Source of the DNA: DATAGZ01 sp036263455
GTDB taxonomy: Bacteria; Pseudomonadota; Alphaproteobacteria; Dongiales; Dongiaceae
Length of the DNA: 64,000 nt
Assembly (NCBI GenBank): GCA_036263455.1
Contig: DATAGZ010000001.1
Coordinates: 62,001-126,000, forward strand
Direction: 5' to 3'
Part shown: one piece after another, positions 27,322 to 36,439 of the stretch
Layout: each line of letters starts with the position of its first letter
Position numbering within the stretch: position 1 is the stretch's first letter
Translations under genes and position numbers: made by a program
Notes under the pieces: model-generated
Databases searched by the model: none
What the model was told of the DNA's origin: nothing
The model's input: the letters and a program-made list of their open reading frames with translations, nothing else

Positions 27322-28284
27322 ATGGACGTTGCCACTTATCTTAACCCCTATGGTATTTTTGCCGTCTTGGCGGTGTTCCTTGCCGTTCTTGTCGTGTTCA
27401 TGACCGTCAAGTCTGTCCCCCAAGGACGCGAGTGGACGGTCGAGCGCATGGGCCGTTATGTCAGGACTCTTCACCCAGGCCTTAGTTTCATCGTTCCCTT
27501 CATCGAGCGCATCGGTGCCCGCGTCAACATGATGGAATCCTTCCTCGATGTTCCGACCCAGGAGGTGATCACGAAGGACAACGCGATGGTCAGCGTGAAC
27601 GGCCTGGTCTTTTATCAGGTGCTGGATGCAGCGCGAGCCTCCTATGAAGTCTCCAATCTCGAGAGTTCGATCCTGAATTTGACGTTGACCAATATCCGCA
27701 CGGTCATGGGTTCCATGGATCTCGATGAGCTGCTATCCCAGCGTGACCGCATCAATGTCCAGCTCCTCCATGTCGTCGACGAGGCGACTTCGCCCTGGGG
27801 CATCAAGGTGACGCGCATCGAAATCAAGGATATCGCACCGCCCCGCGACCTGGTCGAAAGCATGGCCCGGCAGATGAAGGCGGAGCGCGACAAGCGTGCT
27901 TTGATTCTCGAGGCCGAGGGAATGCGGCAGTCACAGATTCTAAAGGCTGAAGGGGAAAAGCAATCGGCGATCCTGCGCGCCGAAGGTGAGCGTGAAGCCG
28001 CTTTCCGCACCGCCGAAGCGCGCGAACGCCAGGCCCAGGCCGAGGCAAAGGCCACTGAATCGGTGAGTTCCGCCATTGCCGGAGGCAATATCCAGGCGGT
28101 GAATTACTTTCTCGGATTGCGCTATATCGAGGCGCTACAAAAGATCGCGAGCGCGCCCAACCAGAAGATCATCATGATGCCGCTCGAGGCCGGCAATGTC
28201 ATCGGCGCCCTAGCGGGAATCGCCGAGCTCGCGCGCGAATCCTTTACCACCAACCAGGCGCCACGCCGCGAAGCGCCGCGATGA
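27322..28284 (+). CDS. qmcA: SPFH/Band 7 domain protein, QmcA-like stomatin
   Basis: 320 residues: one N-terminal transmembrane helix (FAVLAVFLAVLVVFMTV), a Band 7/PHB domain (REWTVERMGRYVRTLHPGL onward), then a long Ala/Glu-rich coiled coil (KAERDKRALILEAEG repeats) and a C-terminal oligomerisation part. These proteins form membrane microdomain scaffolds and regulate proteases such as FtsH. The ATG at 27322 has GGAGAG 6 bp upstream. It overlaps the nfeD-like gene by 4 bp, the standard stomatin/NfeD pairing. Confidence 0.92.
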   Translation: MDVATYLNPYGIFAVLAVFLAVLVVFMTVKSVPQGREWTVERMGRYVRTLHPGLSFIVPFIERIGARVNMMESFLDVPTQEVITKDNAMVSVNGLVFYQVLDAARASYEVSNLESSILNLTLTNIRTVMGSMDLDELLSQRDRINVQLLHVVDEATSPWGIKVTRIEIKDIAPPRDLVESMARQMKAERDKRALILEAEGMRQSQILKAEGEKQSAILRAEGEREAAFRTAEARERQAQAEAKATESVSSAIAGGNIQAVNYFLGLRYIEALQKIASAPNQKIIMMPLEAGNVIGALAGIAELARESFTTNQAPRREAPR

Positions 28285-28718
28285 CGCTTTTGTTCGACCA
28301 TCTCCAATATTGGCATTGGCTCAGCCTCGCGCTGCTGCTCGGAATCATCGAACTCCTCTTGCCTGGGCTGTTTTTCATCTGGCTGGCGGGCGGCGCCTTG
28401 GTGACGGGGGTGATCGTATTTGCCGTCCCCTTGGCCGGCGCGACCCAACTTGTTCTATTTGCCGTACTGTCCCTCCTGAGCCTGCTGCTCTGGTACCGGC
28501 TGGGTCGAGGCGAAGGCGGTGCGGCTGCCCTGGTCAACCGGCGGGGCCAGCAATGGATCGGCCGGGTAGTCGTGCTCAGTGAGGCGATCGAAAACGGCCG
28601 GGGCTATGCCCGGCTCAACGATACGGTCTGGCGGGTCGAAGGTCCCGACCTGCCGGCCGGGACGCGGGTCAGGATCGTGGGGGTGGAAGGCTCGGTTCTG
28701 AAGGTCACCGCGGCCTGA
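28281..28718 (+). CDS. nfeD: NfeD family membrane protein (short form)
   Basis: 145 residues with three hydrophobic segments near the start (WHWLSLALLLGIIELLLPG, FIWLAGGALVTGVIVFAV and the following helix), then a C-terminal OB-fold domain (GRVVVLSEAIENGRGYARL to VRIVGVEGSVLKV). This is the short NfeD1b type that lacks the N-terminal protease domain and partners the co-translated stomatin. It converges on the dnaJ-like gene, 5 bp away. Confidence 0.9.
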   Translation: MTLLFDHLQYWHWLSLALLLGIIELLLPGLFFIWLAGGALVTGVIVFAVPLAGATQLVLFAVLSLLSLLLWYRLGRGEGGAAALVNRRGQQWIGRVVVLSEAIENGRGYARLNDTVWRVEGPDLPAGTRVRIVGVEGSVLKVTAA

Positions 28719-28723
28719 CGATA

Positions 28724-29626
28724 TTATTTCAGGTGATCGCGAACCGAATAGGGATGAACCCGCGCCGATTTTTCGATAGCGGCGCGCAGATCGCCATCGA
28801 CCTTCGGAGGAAGCATGACAAGAAGCTTCACATATTGATCGCCGGTTTTTCCGCCCATTCTTATCCCCTTGCCCTTGAGGCGCAATTGCGTGCCGGTCGT
28901 GGAATTTTCGGGAATCTTAAGAGCGACCCAGCCGTCGATGGTCGGGACTTCTATCGAGGCGCCGCCTACCGCCTCGAAGAGCGTCACCGGCACATCCAGC
29001 AAAATATTTACGCCTTCACGCCGGAAATAAGGGTGCGGCCGGACGATGATCTCGATCAGGGCATCGCCGGCTCCGCCGCCACTGCCGGGAAGACCTTGAT
29101 TCTTGAGCCGCAATGTCTGGCCGGACTCGGTTCCGGGAGGAATCGTCACATCGAGCGTCTTGCCGTCGGCAAGCGTGAGGCGGCGCTTGCTGCCGCGCGC
29201 AGCGTCTAAAAAATCCACCTCAGTGCGGTAGGAGACATCGGACCCGCGCATCTGCGCTGTGCCCCCGCCCCGGCTCCGCCCGAAACCGAAGAGATTTTGA
29301 AAAATATCTTCCGGGCCGATACTGTCTTCATCGAAGGTAAAACCTCGATCGGACTGTCGCCCCGGACGCTGGCTGCTCCAGGGACCGCGTTGCGCAAAGC
29401 GCGGCTGACCGTTGGCGTCGATCTCGCCGCGGTCGTATTGGGTGCGCTTTTCCGTATCGGACAGAAATTCATAGGCCGCGGTCGCATCCTTGAACTGATT
29501 TTCGATCCGTTTGTTGCCGGGATTGAGATCAGGGTGCAGCTTCTTGGCGAGTTTTCGATAGGCCGCCTTGATGTCGGCCGCGCTTGCTGTCTTCTCGACA
29601 CCCAAAACTCGGTAGGGATCGTCCAT
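28724..29626 (-). CDS. DnaJ-type co-chaperone without zinc finger, CbpA-like
   Basis: 300 residues. The N-terminal J-domain has the HPD tripeptide (KLHPDLNPGNK) near residue 33. A Gly/Phe/Arg-rich linker follows, then a C-terminal DnaJ peptide-binding region (VDFLDAARGSKRRLTL, TIPPGTESGQTLRLKNQGLP, then RLKGKGIRMG). The cysteine-rich zinc finger of DnaJ is absent, so this is the CbpA class, stimulating DnaK. It is divergent from pdxH, 61 bp away. Confidence 0.93.
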   Translation of the reverse strand: MDDPYRVLGVEKTASAADIKAAYRKLAKKLHPDLNPGNKRIENQFKDATAAYEFLSDTEKRTQYDRGEIDANGQPRFAQRGPWSSQRPGRQSDRGFTFDEDSIGPEDIFQNLFGFGRSRGGGTAQMRGSDVSYRTEVDFLDAARGSKRRLTLADGKTLDVTIPPGTESGQTLRLKNQGLPGSGGGAGDALIEIIVRPHPYFRREGVNILLDVPVTLFEAVGGASIEVPTIDGWVALKIPENSTTGTQLRLKGKGIRMGGKTGDQYVKLLVMLPPKVDGDLRAAIEKSARVHPYSVRDHLK

Positions 29627-29687
29627 ATCACCTCACGTCTTCTACAGATAAGATCACAAAAACCGGAATCAATGTTAAAAGAACGGC

Positions 29688-30263
29688 ATGGACCATAATC
29701 CATTTTCTCTTTTCGGCCAATGGCTGGCCGAGGCTGGGGCCAGTGAGCCCAACGATCCTAATGCGATTGCGCTCGCCACCGTGGGAAAGGACGGCATGCC
29801 TTCGGTGCGCATGGTCCTGCTCAAGGAATGGGACGAGCGCGGCTTCGTCTTCTATACCAATCTGGAGAGCCGCAAGGGACAGGACTTACGCAATCATCCT
29901 CAGGCTGCCTTTTGCCTGCATTGGAAAAGCCTGCGCCGCCAGATACGCGTCGAAGGGATCGCCTCGCTTGTGACAGAGGCAGAGGCGGATACCTATTTCG
30001 CCAGCCGGCCACGGGCAAGCCAAGTTGGCGCCTGGGCATCGAAACAGTCTCAGCTCAAGGAGGGATGGGAGTTCGAAAAGCGGATCGCGGAATATACCGC
30101 CAAGTTCACGCTGGGCACGGTCCCTCGTCCGCCCTTTTGGTCGGGTTTTCGGGTTGCTCCCACGCGGATGGAATTCTGGCAGGACAAGCCGTTTCGGCTG
30201 CACGATCGGCTTGTTTATTTGTTGAAGGATCAGGCATGGCAGACAGTGAAACTGTACCCCTAG
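29688..30263 (+). CDS. pdxH: Pyridoxamine 5'-phosphate oxidase
   Basis: FMN enzyme oxidising PNP/PMP to pyridoxal phosphate. At 191 residues it is slightly shorter than typical (about 200-218). AIALATVGKDGMPSVRMVLLKE and FVFYTNLESRKGQDLRNHPQAAF are the FMN-binding region; the C-terminal FRLHDRLVY segment and terminal YP match the family. The conserved Arg in WSGFRVAP binds substrate phosphate. The cation-efflux gene starts inside its 3' end (28 bp overlap). Confidence 0.94.
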   Translation: MDHNPFSLFGQWLAEAGASEPNDPNAIALATVGKDGMPSVRMVLLKEWDERGFVFYTNLESRKGQDLRNHPQAAFCLHWKSLRRQIRVEGIASLVTEAEADTYFASRPRASQVGAWASKQSQLKEGWEFEKRIAEYTAKFTLGTVPRPPFWSGFRVAPTRMEFWQDKPFRLHDRLVYLLKDQAWQTVKLYP

Positions 30264-31171
30264 AGCTAGAAGGCGATCGGCAAATAAGCCAGCGGCTCAT
30301 GCGGCGGGCCGCCCTCCTCTCGCTTTCCATGGCCGCGATTCTGCTGCTCCTCAAGGCCTATGCCTGGTGGCAGGTCGGTTCAGTGAGCATCTTGTCCTCA
30401 CTCATCGATTCGGCTCTGGATGTAGGGGCCTCCTCGGTCAATCTGCTGGCGATACGCCATGCGCTTCAGCCTGCGGACCGCGAGCACCGTTTCGGCCACG
30501 GGAAGGCCGAGCCAATTGCCGGTCTCGTCCAGGTGACCCTTATTCTCGGCTCGTCGCTTTATTTGCTTTATGAGGTAATCCACCACTTTCTTCATCCTCA
30601 GGGACTCGCCCATATCCAAGCGGGCTTCGTTGTGCTGCTTCTCTCAGTTGCAGCGACTGCCCTGGTGGTTGGATATCAAAGGTATGTCATCCGGCGAACC
30701 GGGTCGGTCGCAATCCGCGCGGATGCCGCACATTATGCCGGGGATTTCGCGGTGAATCTCGGGGCGATCTTTGCCCTGATCGCGGTTGATGCTCTCCACC
30801 TCTGGTGGGCCGACCCAGCAATCGGTCTGCTTACGGCTGGCTTTATCGCCTATACCGCACTTGGCATTGGACGCGTGGCACTCGATATGTTGATGGACAG
30901 GGAAATGAGCGACGACGCGCGGCGCCGTATCAAGGAGATTGTCCTGGCGCACAAGGAAGTGCAGGCAATTCACGATCTGCGCACCCGGGAAGCGGGCCAG
31001 GACTGCTTTATCCAATTTCACCTTGAGCTCGATGGCAGCATTTCCTTGCACGAGGCGCATCGCATCTCCGACGAGGTGGAGCAAGATCTACGCCAAGCCT
31101 TCCCCGGTGCCGAATTTTTGATCCACCAGGACCCCGCCGGCCAGGAGCGCTCCACGCGGCGATTTGCCTGA
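30236..31171 (+). CDS. Cation diffusion facilitator family transporter, FieF-like
   Basis: 311-residue inner-membrane antiporter exporting divalent metals such as Fe2+ or Zn2+. Helix II holds SSLIDSALDVGASSVN and helix V holds RADAAHYAGDFAVN; the Asp and His residues form the transport metal site. The cytoplasmic C-terminal domain (HKEVQAIHDLRTREAG, FIQFHLELDG) is the ferredoxin-like metal sensor. The ATG at 30236 lies within pdxH with GAAGGA ahead, suggesting translational coupling. Metal choice cannot be told by eye. Confidence 0.9.
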   Translation: MADSETVPLELEGDRQISQRLMRRAALLSLSMAAILLLLKAYAWWQVGSVSILSSLIDSALDVGASSVNLLAIRHALQPADREHRFGHGKAEPIAGLVQVTLILGSSLYLLYEVIHHFLHPQGLAHIQAGFVVLLLSVAATALVVGYQRYVIRRTGSVAIRADAAHYAGDFAVNLGAIFALIAVDALHLWWADPAIGLLTAGFIAYTALGIGRVALDMLMDREMSDDARRRIKEIVLAHKEVQAIHDLRTREAGQDCFIQFHLELDGSISLHEAHRISDEVEQDLRQAFPGAEFLIHQDPAGQERSTRRFA

Positions 31172-31191
31172 CGGGAACGCTATTTGTTCCG

Positions 31192-32010
31192 CTAGACCTC
31201 CTCAAGCCAGTGCAGCACATTTCCTTCTGCATCGAAACATGCGGCGCGAATCCCCGCACCTCCATCGAGACTGAGCGCATAATCGGCCGGAGGGCGAGCC
31301 GCCTGGCTCTGAAATAGCGCCAATTGCTGGTCATCGGCGGAGCGGCGCGCTTCGGAATCATATCCATAGACAATGCGGCGATACTGCTCATACGGGCGAC
31401 CCGCCAGGGCACGACAGTTCCCCCACCACAGGATATCTCCCTGGGTGGTGATCGGCCGCGCGGGGTCGAGGCCTGCATGGACAAAAAGAAGCTGATCGCT
31501 CGCCGCGGCATGCAGCAATCCGCCCAGCAATTGCCAATGGCCGGGGCGAGCCTGCATGGCGGCGCGCAAGGTCCCGGTCCAGCGTGTCAACGCCACCGCG
31601 CCGCCTCGCGCGGCAATCATCCCCTGTTCTCCATTGCCGCCATAGGCGCGGATGACCGGATCCATGCCGTGGGCGATGAGCCAGGGCAGGATTTCCTTTG
31701 GATTGGGCGCAAAATGCAGCTGCAGCATTTTATGCGCCATTTCCTCCCATTGACCGCGCAGATAAAGGATATCTCGAGCAAAGACATGCGGGCGCGCCAT
31801 GATCTCGCGCCGAAAGGCCAGCATTTCATCCATCATGGCGAGGATAGCATCTCCTTCACCCAGAAAACCGCCAAGATAGATGAGCCGATCTCCGGGCGAG
31901 AATAGCTCCCCGATAGCGCGATGGATGCGCCCAAGCGCGGGAGCCTGGCCACGAATGGAACCGACCGCCCACACGCGGCGGACATGCTTCAGGACCGCGA
32001 TCTTCGCCAT
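31192..32010 (-). CDS. Metallophosphoesterase-fold protein with degenerate metal site
   Basis: 272 residues from the ATG at 32010 (AAGGGA upstream; a GTG at 32064 would add 18). The order of motifs is that of PPP-type serine/threonine phosphatases, but metal ligands are replaced: AVGSIRGQ where GDxHG is expected, LIYLGGFLGEG where GDxxDRG is expected, LRGQWEEM where GNHE is expected. The late FVHAGLDP remains. It is therefore probably a non-catalytic pseudophosphatase with a retained fold. Convergent with the efflux gene and divergent from holA. No partner is evident. Confidence 0.75.
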   Translation of the reverse strand: MAKIAVLKHVRRVWAVGSIRGQAPALGRIHRAIGELFSPGDRLIYLGGFLGEGDAILAMMDEMLAFRREIMARPHVFARDILYLRGQWEEMAHKMLQLHFAPNPKEILPWLIAHGMDPVIRAYGGNGEQGMIAARGGAVALTRWTGTLRAAMQARPGHWQLLGGLLHAAASDQLLFVHAGLDPARPITTQGDILWWGNCRALAGRPYEQYRRIVYGYDSEARRSADDQQLALFQSQAARPPADYALSLDGGAGIRAACFDAEGNVLHWLEEV

Positions 32011-32084
32011 ATCTTCCCTTACGAAAAGCCGCGGGCTTTGGAAAGGGTCTTGCGCCCGCGTCACAGACTTCTACATTGGCTCGC

Positions 32085-33146
32085 ATGAAAATTGACCGCC
32101 GCGATATCGAACGAGTGCTTGGTTCAGGCGGAACTCCCTATGGCGCGATCCTGCTCTATGGGCCCGACGAAGGCATGGTCGGCGAGCGGGCGCGCGCCTT
32201 GACGCTATCCGTGGCAGGCGCGCTCGACGACCCCTTTCGCGTGGTCGCGCTTTCCGAAGACGAGTGCCTGAGCGATCAGGGCCGGCTGATCGACGAGGCC
32301 CGGGCCATTGCCATGGGGGGCGGGCGCAAGATCTTGCGGATTGCCGGATCCGATGCGCTCTGTCCCGTGCTCGGACCCTTCCTTCAGGAACCGCCAATGG
32401 AAGGCCAGGCCTTGCTGTTGATCCAGGCCGGCGATCTCGGCCCGCGTTCGCCGCTGCGCAAGCTGCTGGAGGGCGCCAAACATGGAGCCGCCATTGCCTG
32501 CTACCGCGACGGGGCAGCCGATATCGCCGAATTGGTCCGCCGCGAGGTCGCGTCACGACAGATGCAGATCGATGCCGACGCCCTGGCCTTTCTTACCCAG
32601 AAGCTGGGCGATGACCGGGGTGTCACGCGCTCGGAACTCGACAAGCTCATGCTGTATATGGAAGGCGAAAAAACCATCCGCCTCGCCGATATCATGGCAG
32701 TGCTCGATGACCATTCTGCCGTCGCACTCGACGACCTCCTCATGGCGGCCACGGCGGGAGATATGAAGCAGGTGGAAAAATACCTTTCTCTCACCCTACG
32801 CCTGACGACACCGATCATGATCATGCGGGCCTTGTGTCGCCACATCGCGCGCCTCCATTTTTGCGTGGGGCAACGGGCGCAGGGCATGGAACCGGCAACG
32901 ATCCTCGCTTCTTTGCGCCCACCCTTGTTCTGGACCGTCAAGGCACGGTTCGAGCGGCAGATGCGCACCCTTGCGCCCGCGCAGCTTGCGGAGATGCTGG
33001 CCCTTGCCAGCGCGGGAGAGGCCGCCATCCTCGCCAATTACGGCGCCGCCGAAACCCTGTGCCGCCACACCGTGCAGCGCATAGCGCTCCTGGCGTTTCC
33101 GGGTGGCGATCCGTCAGTGGCCCATTCCGGAAAGGTTGCCAGCTGA
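32085..33146 (+). CDS. holA: DNA polymerase III subunit delta
   Basis: 353-residue clamp-loader subunit that opens the beta clamp. The N-terminal AILLYGPDEGMVGERA is the degenerate P-loop region typical of delta. Domain II follows (ASRQMQIDADALAFL, RSELDKLMLYMEG), then the helical collar domain to the C-terminus. The ATG at 32085 fits better than the TTG at 32076. The last 33 bp overlap the end of the convergent membrane-protein gene. Confidence 0.9.
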   Translation: MKIDRRDIERVLGSGGTPYGAILLYGPDEGMVGERARALTLSVAGALDDPFRVVALSEDECLSDQGRLIDEARAIAMGGGRKILRIAGSDALCPVLGPFLQEPPMEGQALLLIQAGDLGPRSPLRKLLEGAKHGAAIACYRDGAADIAELVRREVASRQMQIDADALAFLTQKLGDDRGVTRSELDKLMLYMEGEKTIRLADIMAVLDDHSAVALDDLLMAATAGDMKQVEKYLSLTLRLTTPIMIMRALCRHIARLHFCVGQRAQGMEPATILASLRPPLFWTVKARFERQMRTLAPAQLAEMLALASAGEAAILANYGAAETLCRHTVQRIALLAFPGGDPSVAHSGKVAS

Positions 33147-34889
33147 TTCCAGCGCCGCGGCCGGATAGCCGTCCTCGAACGCCAACGGCTGGTCCACATC
33201 GATAATAGCGAGAGAGGCACCGGCGCCGAGGTCGATCCCCTTCACGGCCATGACAACGCGCGTGCCGGATGACGCAAAAATGATGCGGTCGCCTTTTTGA
33301 GGCAGGATACGCCCCGACACGTAAACGGCGGCGAAACTCTGGGCCGCCTGCCCGGGCGCGCTTATCCGAATACCCTTCTGGAAATCCGCATTGTTGAGGT
33401 TTGCCACCAGGATGGCGCGCGGATTATAGACGCGCCCACGGATGAGACTGGGAAAATCGATGAATATTGCGCGGTCCGGCTCCGATTCTGCGACGAAGAC
33501 CGGCCGGGCCGGCATGCGATGGACCTCCTCCACCGCAAGCGTGACCATCGAGCGGCTATGCGGATCGTCTATCGAAGAAAGGCTACCCATTTCATATAGC
33601 TGCACCTGGCTAGGTGAATCATACGGCAGGGAGTTGCGCACCACAATCGGCGCGTCCGCCGCCAGTTCGGCAGCGCGCGTCTTCAGGAATGTGATGAGCC
33701 TGCCGAATTCGGTCGCGCTCGGATTGACGAAATCTGCATAGATACTCTCGCGCGCGCCGGTGGCCGCCAGGAAAATGAAGCAGCCGGCGAGGATGCCCGG
33801 AAGCGCCGCGATCAAGCGTGCGCGAATAATGCGACCCATCGCCGCGCCAATCTCGGCAACCATGGAGATCGTACAAGCGAGGATCACCGCTTCCATGCCG
33901 ACGATGGTCCGGTAGGTGGCGCTATTCTCCGCCGTCGCCAAATTGGGCAGATAGCCGGCAATGGGAAGCATCACCATAACCGCAAGCGTGCCGGCGCTCC
34001 GCTTCGCACCCTGTCTGGCGATGAGACAGCCTATGCCGGTTATGATCAAGATACCGATGATTTCGGGAGCACGACGGCTGGGCGGTACGAGATAAAGAGA
34101 AACTGCATTCGCAAGAGGTTCCGAAAAGAACCAGCGCATCTTGCCCACAAAATCGGCGACCAGGCTGAAGCGAGAATTCGGGTCGGGAAATAACAGTCCG
34201 CCTATTTTTACCGCCAATAGGCCTATAAGGCTTCCCGCGGCAAAAACCAGTCCTGCTTCGAGAAACCTTTTCGTGCGCCACGGCGCGCCAAAACGCAGGG
34301 CGGAAATCATGGAGATTGCAGTACCCATGAGAAAAATCATTGCAATGGGTTGGTAGACCAGCATAGCGGCGCCAAGAAAACCGATGGCAAGGGCAAGCCT
34401 TCCGGCCGGCAGGCTGCGGGACGGAAAAGAGCCGAGGATGTGGGAACTCACCAGAGCGAGGAGCGCGGCAACCGGGACGAAAAAGAACACGGCCCAGGCC
34501 GCATAGACCTGGAAAGAAGGCAGCAGGAGAAGTCCGATAGCAATAGAAAGAGAAGTGGCCTTTCCCAAACGATGCGATCGGCAGAAATAGAAAGTCCAAC
34601 ATCCAAGCAATTCCATCGCCAGCAAGGTGAAAGAGCGCAACCAGGCGAGACCGTCTATCGTGTTAAAGACTTGGAACGCCTTACAAAAAATCGGCCCCCA
34701 CAAGGGACGGCCGAGCGTAACGAAGGTGAGGGGACAAGAGGGCCGCCTGCTATAAATCAGAAAAAAATAATCGTCGACATATCCATATCGAGAGAAAAGG
34801 ACGGTACCATAGGCATAGAAAATAACCGCAGCCACCGCGAACGGTATAAGAAATTTGTCGCGCGTGGTAAGGACTGCGGGGTTATTCAT
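33114..34889 (-). CDS. Polytopic membrane protein, possible GT-C-type glycosyltransferase
   Basis: 591 residues. About ten hydrophobic segments fill residues 15-400, followed by a roughly 180-residue soluble C-terminal domain. An acidic pair in SRYGYVDDYFFLIYSRRP sits in the first loop, where GT-C lipid-linked-sugar transferases carry their catalytic Asp. No family name can be given with confidence; flippase-linked glucosyltransferases (GtrII-like) are a loose comparison. It overlaps holA at its 3' end by 33 bp. The nearest polysaccharide genes are the acetylation set 6 kb away. Confidence 0.6.
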   Translation of the reverse strand: MNNPAVLTTRDKFLIPFAVAAVIFYAYGTVLFSRYGYVDDYFFLIYSRRPSCPLTFVTLGRPLWGPIFCKAFQVFNTIDGLAWLRSFTLLAMELLGCWTFYFCRSHRLGKATSLSIAIGLLLLPSFQVYAAWAVFFFVPVAALLALVSSHILGSFPSRSLPAGRLALAIGFLGAAMLVYQPIAMIFLMGTAISMISALRFGAPWRTKRFLEAGLVFAAGSLIGLLAVKIGGLLFPDPNSRFSLVADFVGKMRWFFSEPLANAVSLYLVPPSRRAPEIIGILIITGIGCLIARQGAKRSAGTLAVMVMLPIAGYLPNLATAENSATYRTIVGMEAVILACTISMVAEIGAAMGRIIRARLIAALPGILAGCFIFLAATGARESIYADFVNPSATEFGRLITFLKTRAAELAADAPIVVRNSLPYDSPSQVQLYEMGSLSSIDDPHSRSMVTLAVEEVHRMPARPVFVAESEPDRAIFIDFPSLIRGRVYNPRAILVANLNNADFQKGIRISAPGQAAQSFAAVYVSGRILPQKGDRIIFASSGTRVVMAVKGIDLGAGASLAIIDVDQPLAFEDGYPAAALESAGNLSGMGH

Positions 34890-34927
34890 ACCGATTCTAT
34901 TGGCGCTGCTTCATCGCACAATTGAAT

Positions 34928-35560
34928 TCATGGGATCCGTATATCGTGAATCAATTCCTGCGACGCATTTGCACGTGAAATCGTGATATTGAGATCGTTC
35001 ACCAGGCCATCGGACAATGAATAGACCCACCCATGCACGCTCAATTCTTGACCGCGCGCCCAGGCCTCCTGAACGAAGACATCCGAGGCGACGTTGCGCA
35101 CCTGCCTTAGGACGTTAAGCTCGCACAGCCGATTAAGACGCGCCTCGTCCTCGACAATCTTGGCCAATTCCTCGCGATGGTCATGATAGACCTCGCGGAT
35201 CGGATGCAGCCAATGATCGACCAGCCCGCGCCTCTGGCCATCGACCGCCGCCTGAACCCCGCCGCAGCCATAATGACCAACCACCAAAATATGCTGCACG
35301 CGCAGCACATCGATGGCGAATTGCAGTACCGAGAGGTAATTGGCATCCTGCGGTGGCGCCAGATTGGCGACATTGCGATGGACAAAGAGTTCGCCCGGGT
35401 CGAGATCGACGATTTCGTTGGCCGGCACTCTGCTGTCCGAACATCCGATCCATAGGAATTTTGGCGCTTGTTGGCTCACCAGGCGCTTGAAGAAGCCCGC
35501 ATCGCGCGCAACCATCCGTGCAGCCCAGGCACGATTGTTCGCTTTGAGCTGATCGATCAT
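34928..35560 (-). CDS. can: Beta-class carbonic anhydrase
   Basis: Zinc enzyme interconverting CO2 and bicarbonate. 210 residues from the ATG at 35560. Zinc ligands are the Cys and Asp of WIGCSDSRVPA and the His and Cys of VVGHYGCGGVQAA. FVHRNVANL is also typical. A longer upstream frame exists but is not conserved-looking. It lies 4 bp after the flavodoxin gene, and 38 bp before the next membrane-protein gene on the same strand. Confidence 0.95.
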   Translation of the reverse strand: MIDQLKANNRAWAARMVARDAGFFKRLVSQQAPKFLWIGCSDSRVPANEIVDLDPGELFVHRNVANLAPPQDANYLSVLQFAIDVLRVQHILVVGHYGCGGVQAAVDGQRRGLVDHWLHPIREVYHDHREELAKIVEDEARLNRLCELNVLRQVRNVASDVFVQEAWARGQELSVHGWVYSLSDGLVNDLNITISRANASQELIHDIRIP

Positions 35561-35564
35561 AGGC

Positions 35565-36134
35565 TCAGGGCTTTTTTCTGATCTTTGCCTGTTCGGCGAC
35601 GCGCCGCCCGAGTGCTTCGGCCGTGCGCAGATCGCTCGGGATGGGTCCCGCTTCCGGCCCCTGGTCGATATTGGACTGTGCCATGGCGCCAACCCAAGCG
35701 CCCAACCGGTTCAGATCGTCCAATGATCCCTTGCTGCTGTTATTCCCAGCCATGATGTCGAGGCCGACCCAGATCATCCCGTGCTGCATGGCCAGCGTGA
35801 CGAGCTGGAAGAGCGAAACCAGCTTGTCGCCGCTCTGTGACCCCGAATTGGTGAAGCCCGCGGCGATCTTGTTGCGCCATTTTCCCTCTAGCCAACGCTT
35901 GGAGGTGCCATCCATGAAGACTTTAAAAGGCCCCGAAATGCTCCCCATATAGGTCGGCGCGCCGAAGATGATCGCATCGGCCTCGTCGAGCATGGCACCC
36001 TTTTCCTCGGCTTCGGCAACGGGGACGAGCGTGACCTTGGCGTCGGCGACAGTTGCCGCGCCGCGTGCCACGGCTTCGGCCTGAACCTTGGTATGACCGT
36101 ATCCGGAATGATAGACAACCGCGATGGATGGCAT
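35565..36134 (-). CDS. Flavodoxin family protein, WrbA-like NAD(P)H:quinone oxidoreductase
   Basis: 189 residues with a flavodoxin fold: the FMN phosphate loop is VVYHSGYGHTKVQAEA, the second loop is IIFGAPTYMGSISGPFK and the third GFTNSGSQSGDK. This arrangement is close to WrbA, which reduces quinones by two electrons and protects against oxidative stress; the usual WrbA length is about 200. It could also be a general NADPH-dependent FMN reductase. Transcribed with can. Confidence 0.82.
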   Translation of the reverse strand: MPSIAVVYHSGYGHTKVQAEAVARGAATVADAKVTLVPVAEAEEKGAMLDEADAIIFGAPTYMGSISGPFKVFMDGTSKRWLEGKWRNKIAAGFTNSGSQSGDKLVSLFQLVTLAMQHGMIWVGLDIMAGNNSSKGSLDDLNRLGAWVGAMAQSNIDQGPEAGPIPSDLRTAEALGRRVAEQAKIRKKP

Positions 36135-36247
36135 TGTTTTCTCCTGAACCTAAGCCATATACCCAAAGATCGGTTGTTCTGCCATGTTTTTCCGCCCGTC
36201 GCGGGAACGATCCCTAAAAAAGGGCGTTTTCATCATTTAGGCATACC

Positions 36248-36439
36248 ATGGGACGCCGACGCTCTTTTTTCACCAGATCTTCAGACGAAACTCTTTCCCA
36301 AGACCGCACCGATAGGACCTTCCCCGACGGCCGCGTCGATACGGCGTCGGAATTGTCTTTTCCGGCGAGTGATCCGCCTAGTTTTAATCCACCCGCGCGC
36401 ACGGGATGTCCACGCAAGCGCCCAGATTCGGCTAGATAG
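36248..36439 (+). CDS. Small protein with an SFPASDPPS motif
   Basis: 63 residues. The only recognisable part is ELSFPASDPPSFNPPAR near the C-terminus; very short proteobacterial proteins with a variant of EESFPASDPPAW are widespread and uncharacterised, which is the reason for calling this gene. The N-terminal half is basic and Ser/Arg-rich and looks unconserved, so the true start is uncertain. The stop overlaps the TPR gene's end by 8 bp in a tail-to-tail arrangement. Divergent from the flavodoxin gene. Confidence 0.5.
   Translation: MGRRRSFFTRSSDETLSQDRTDRTFPDGRVDTASELSFPASDPPSFNPPARTGCPRKRPDSAR

Noticed and set aside
31173..31189. Weak hairpin GGAAC/GTTCC between converging genes
   Set aside because: Only five pairs and no T-run; too weak to call a terminator.
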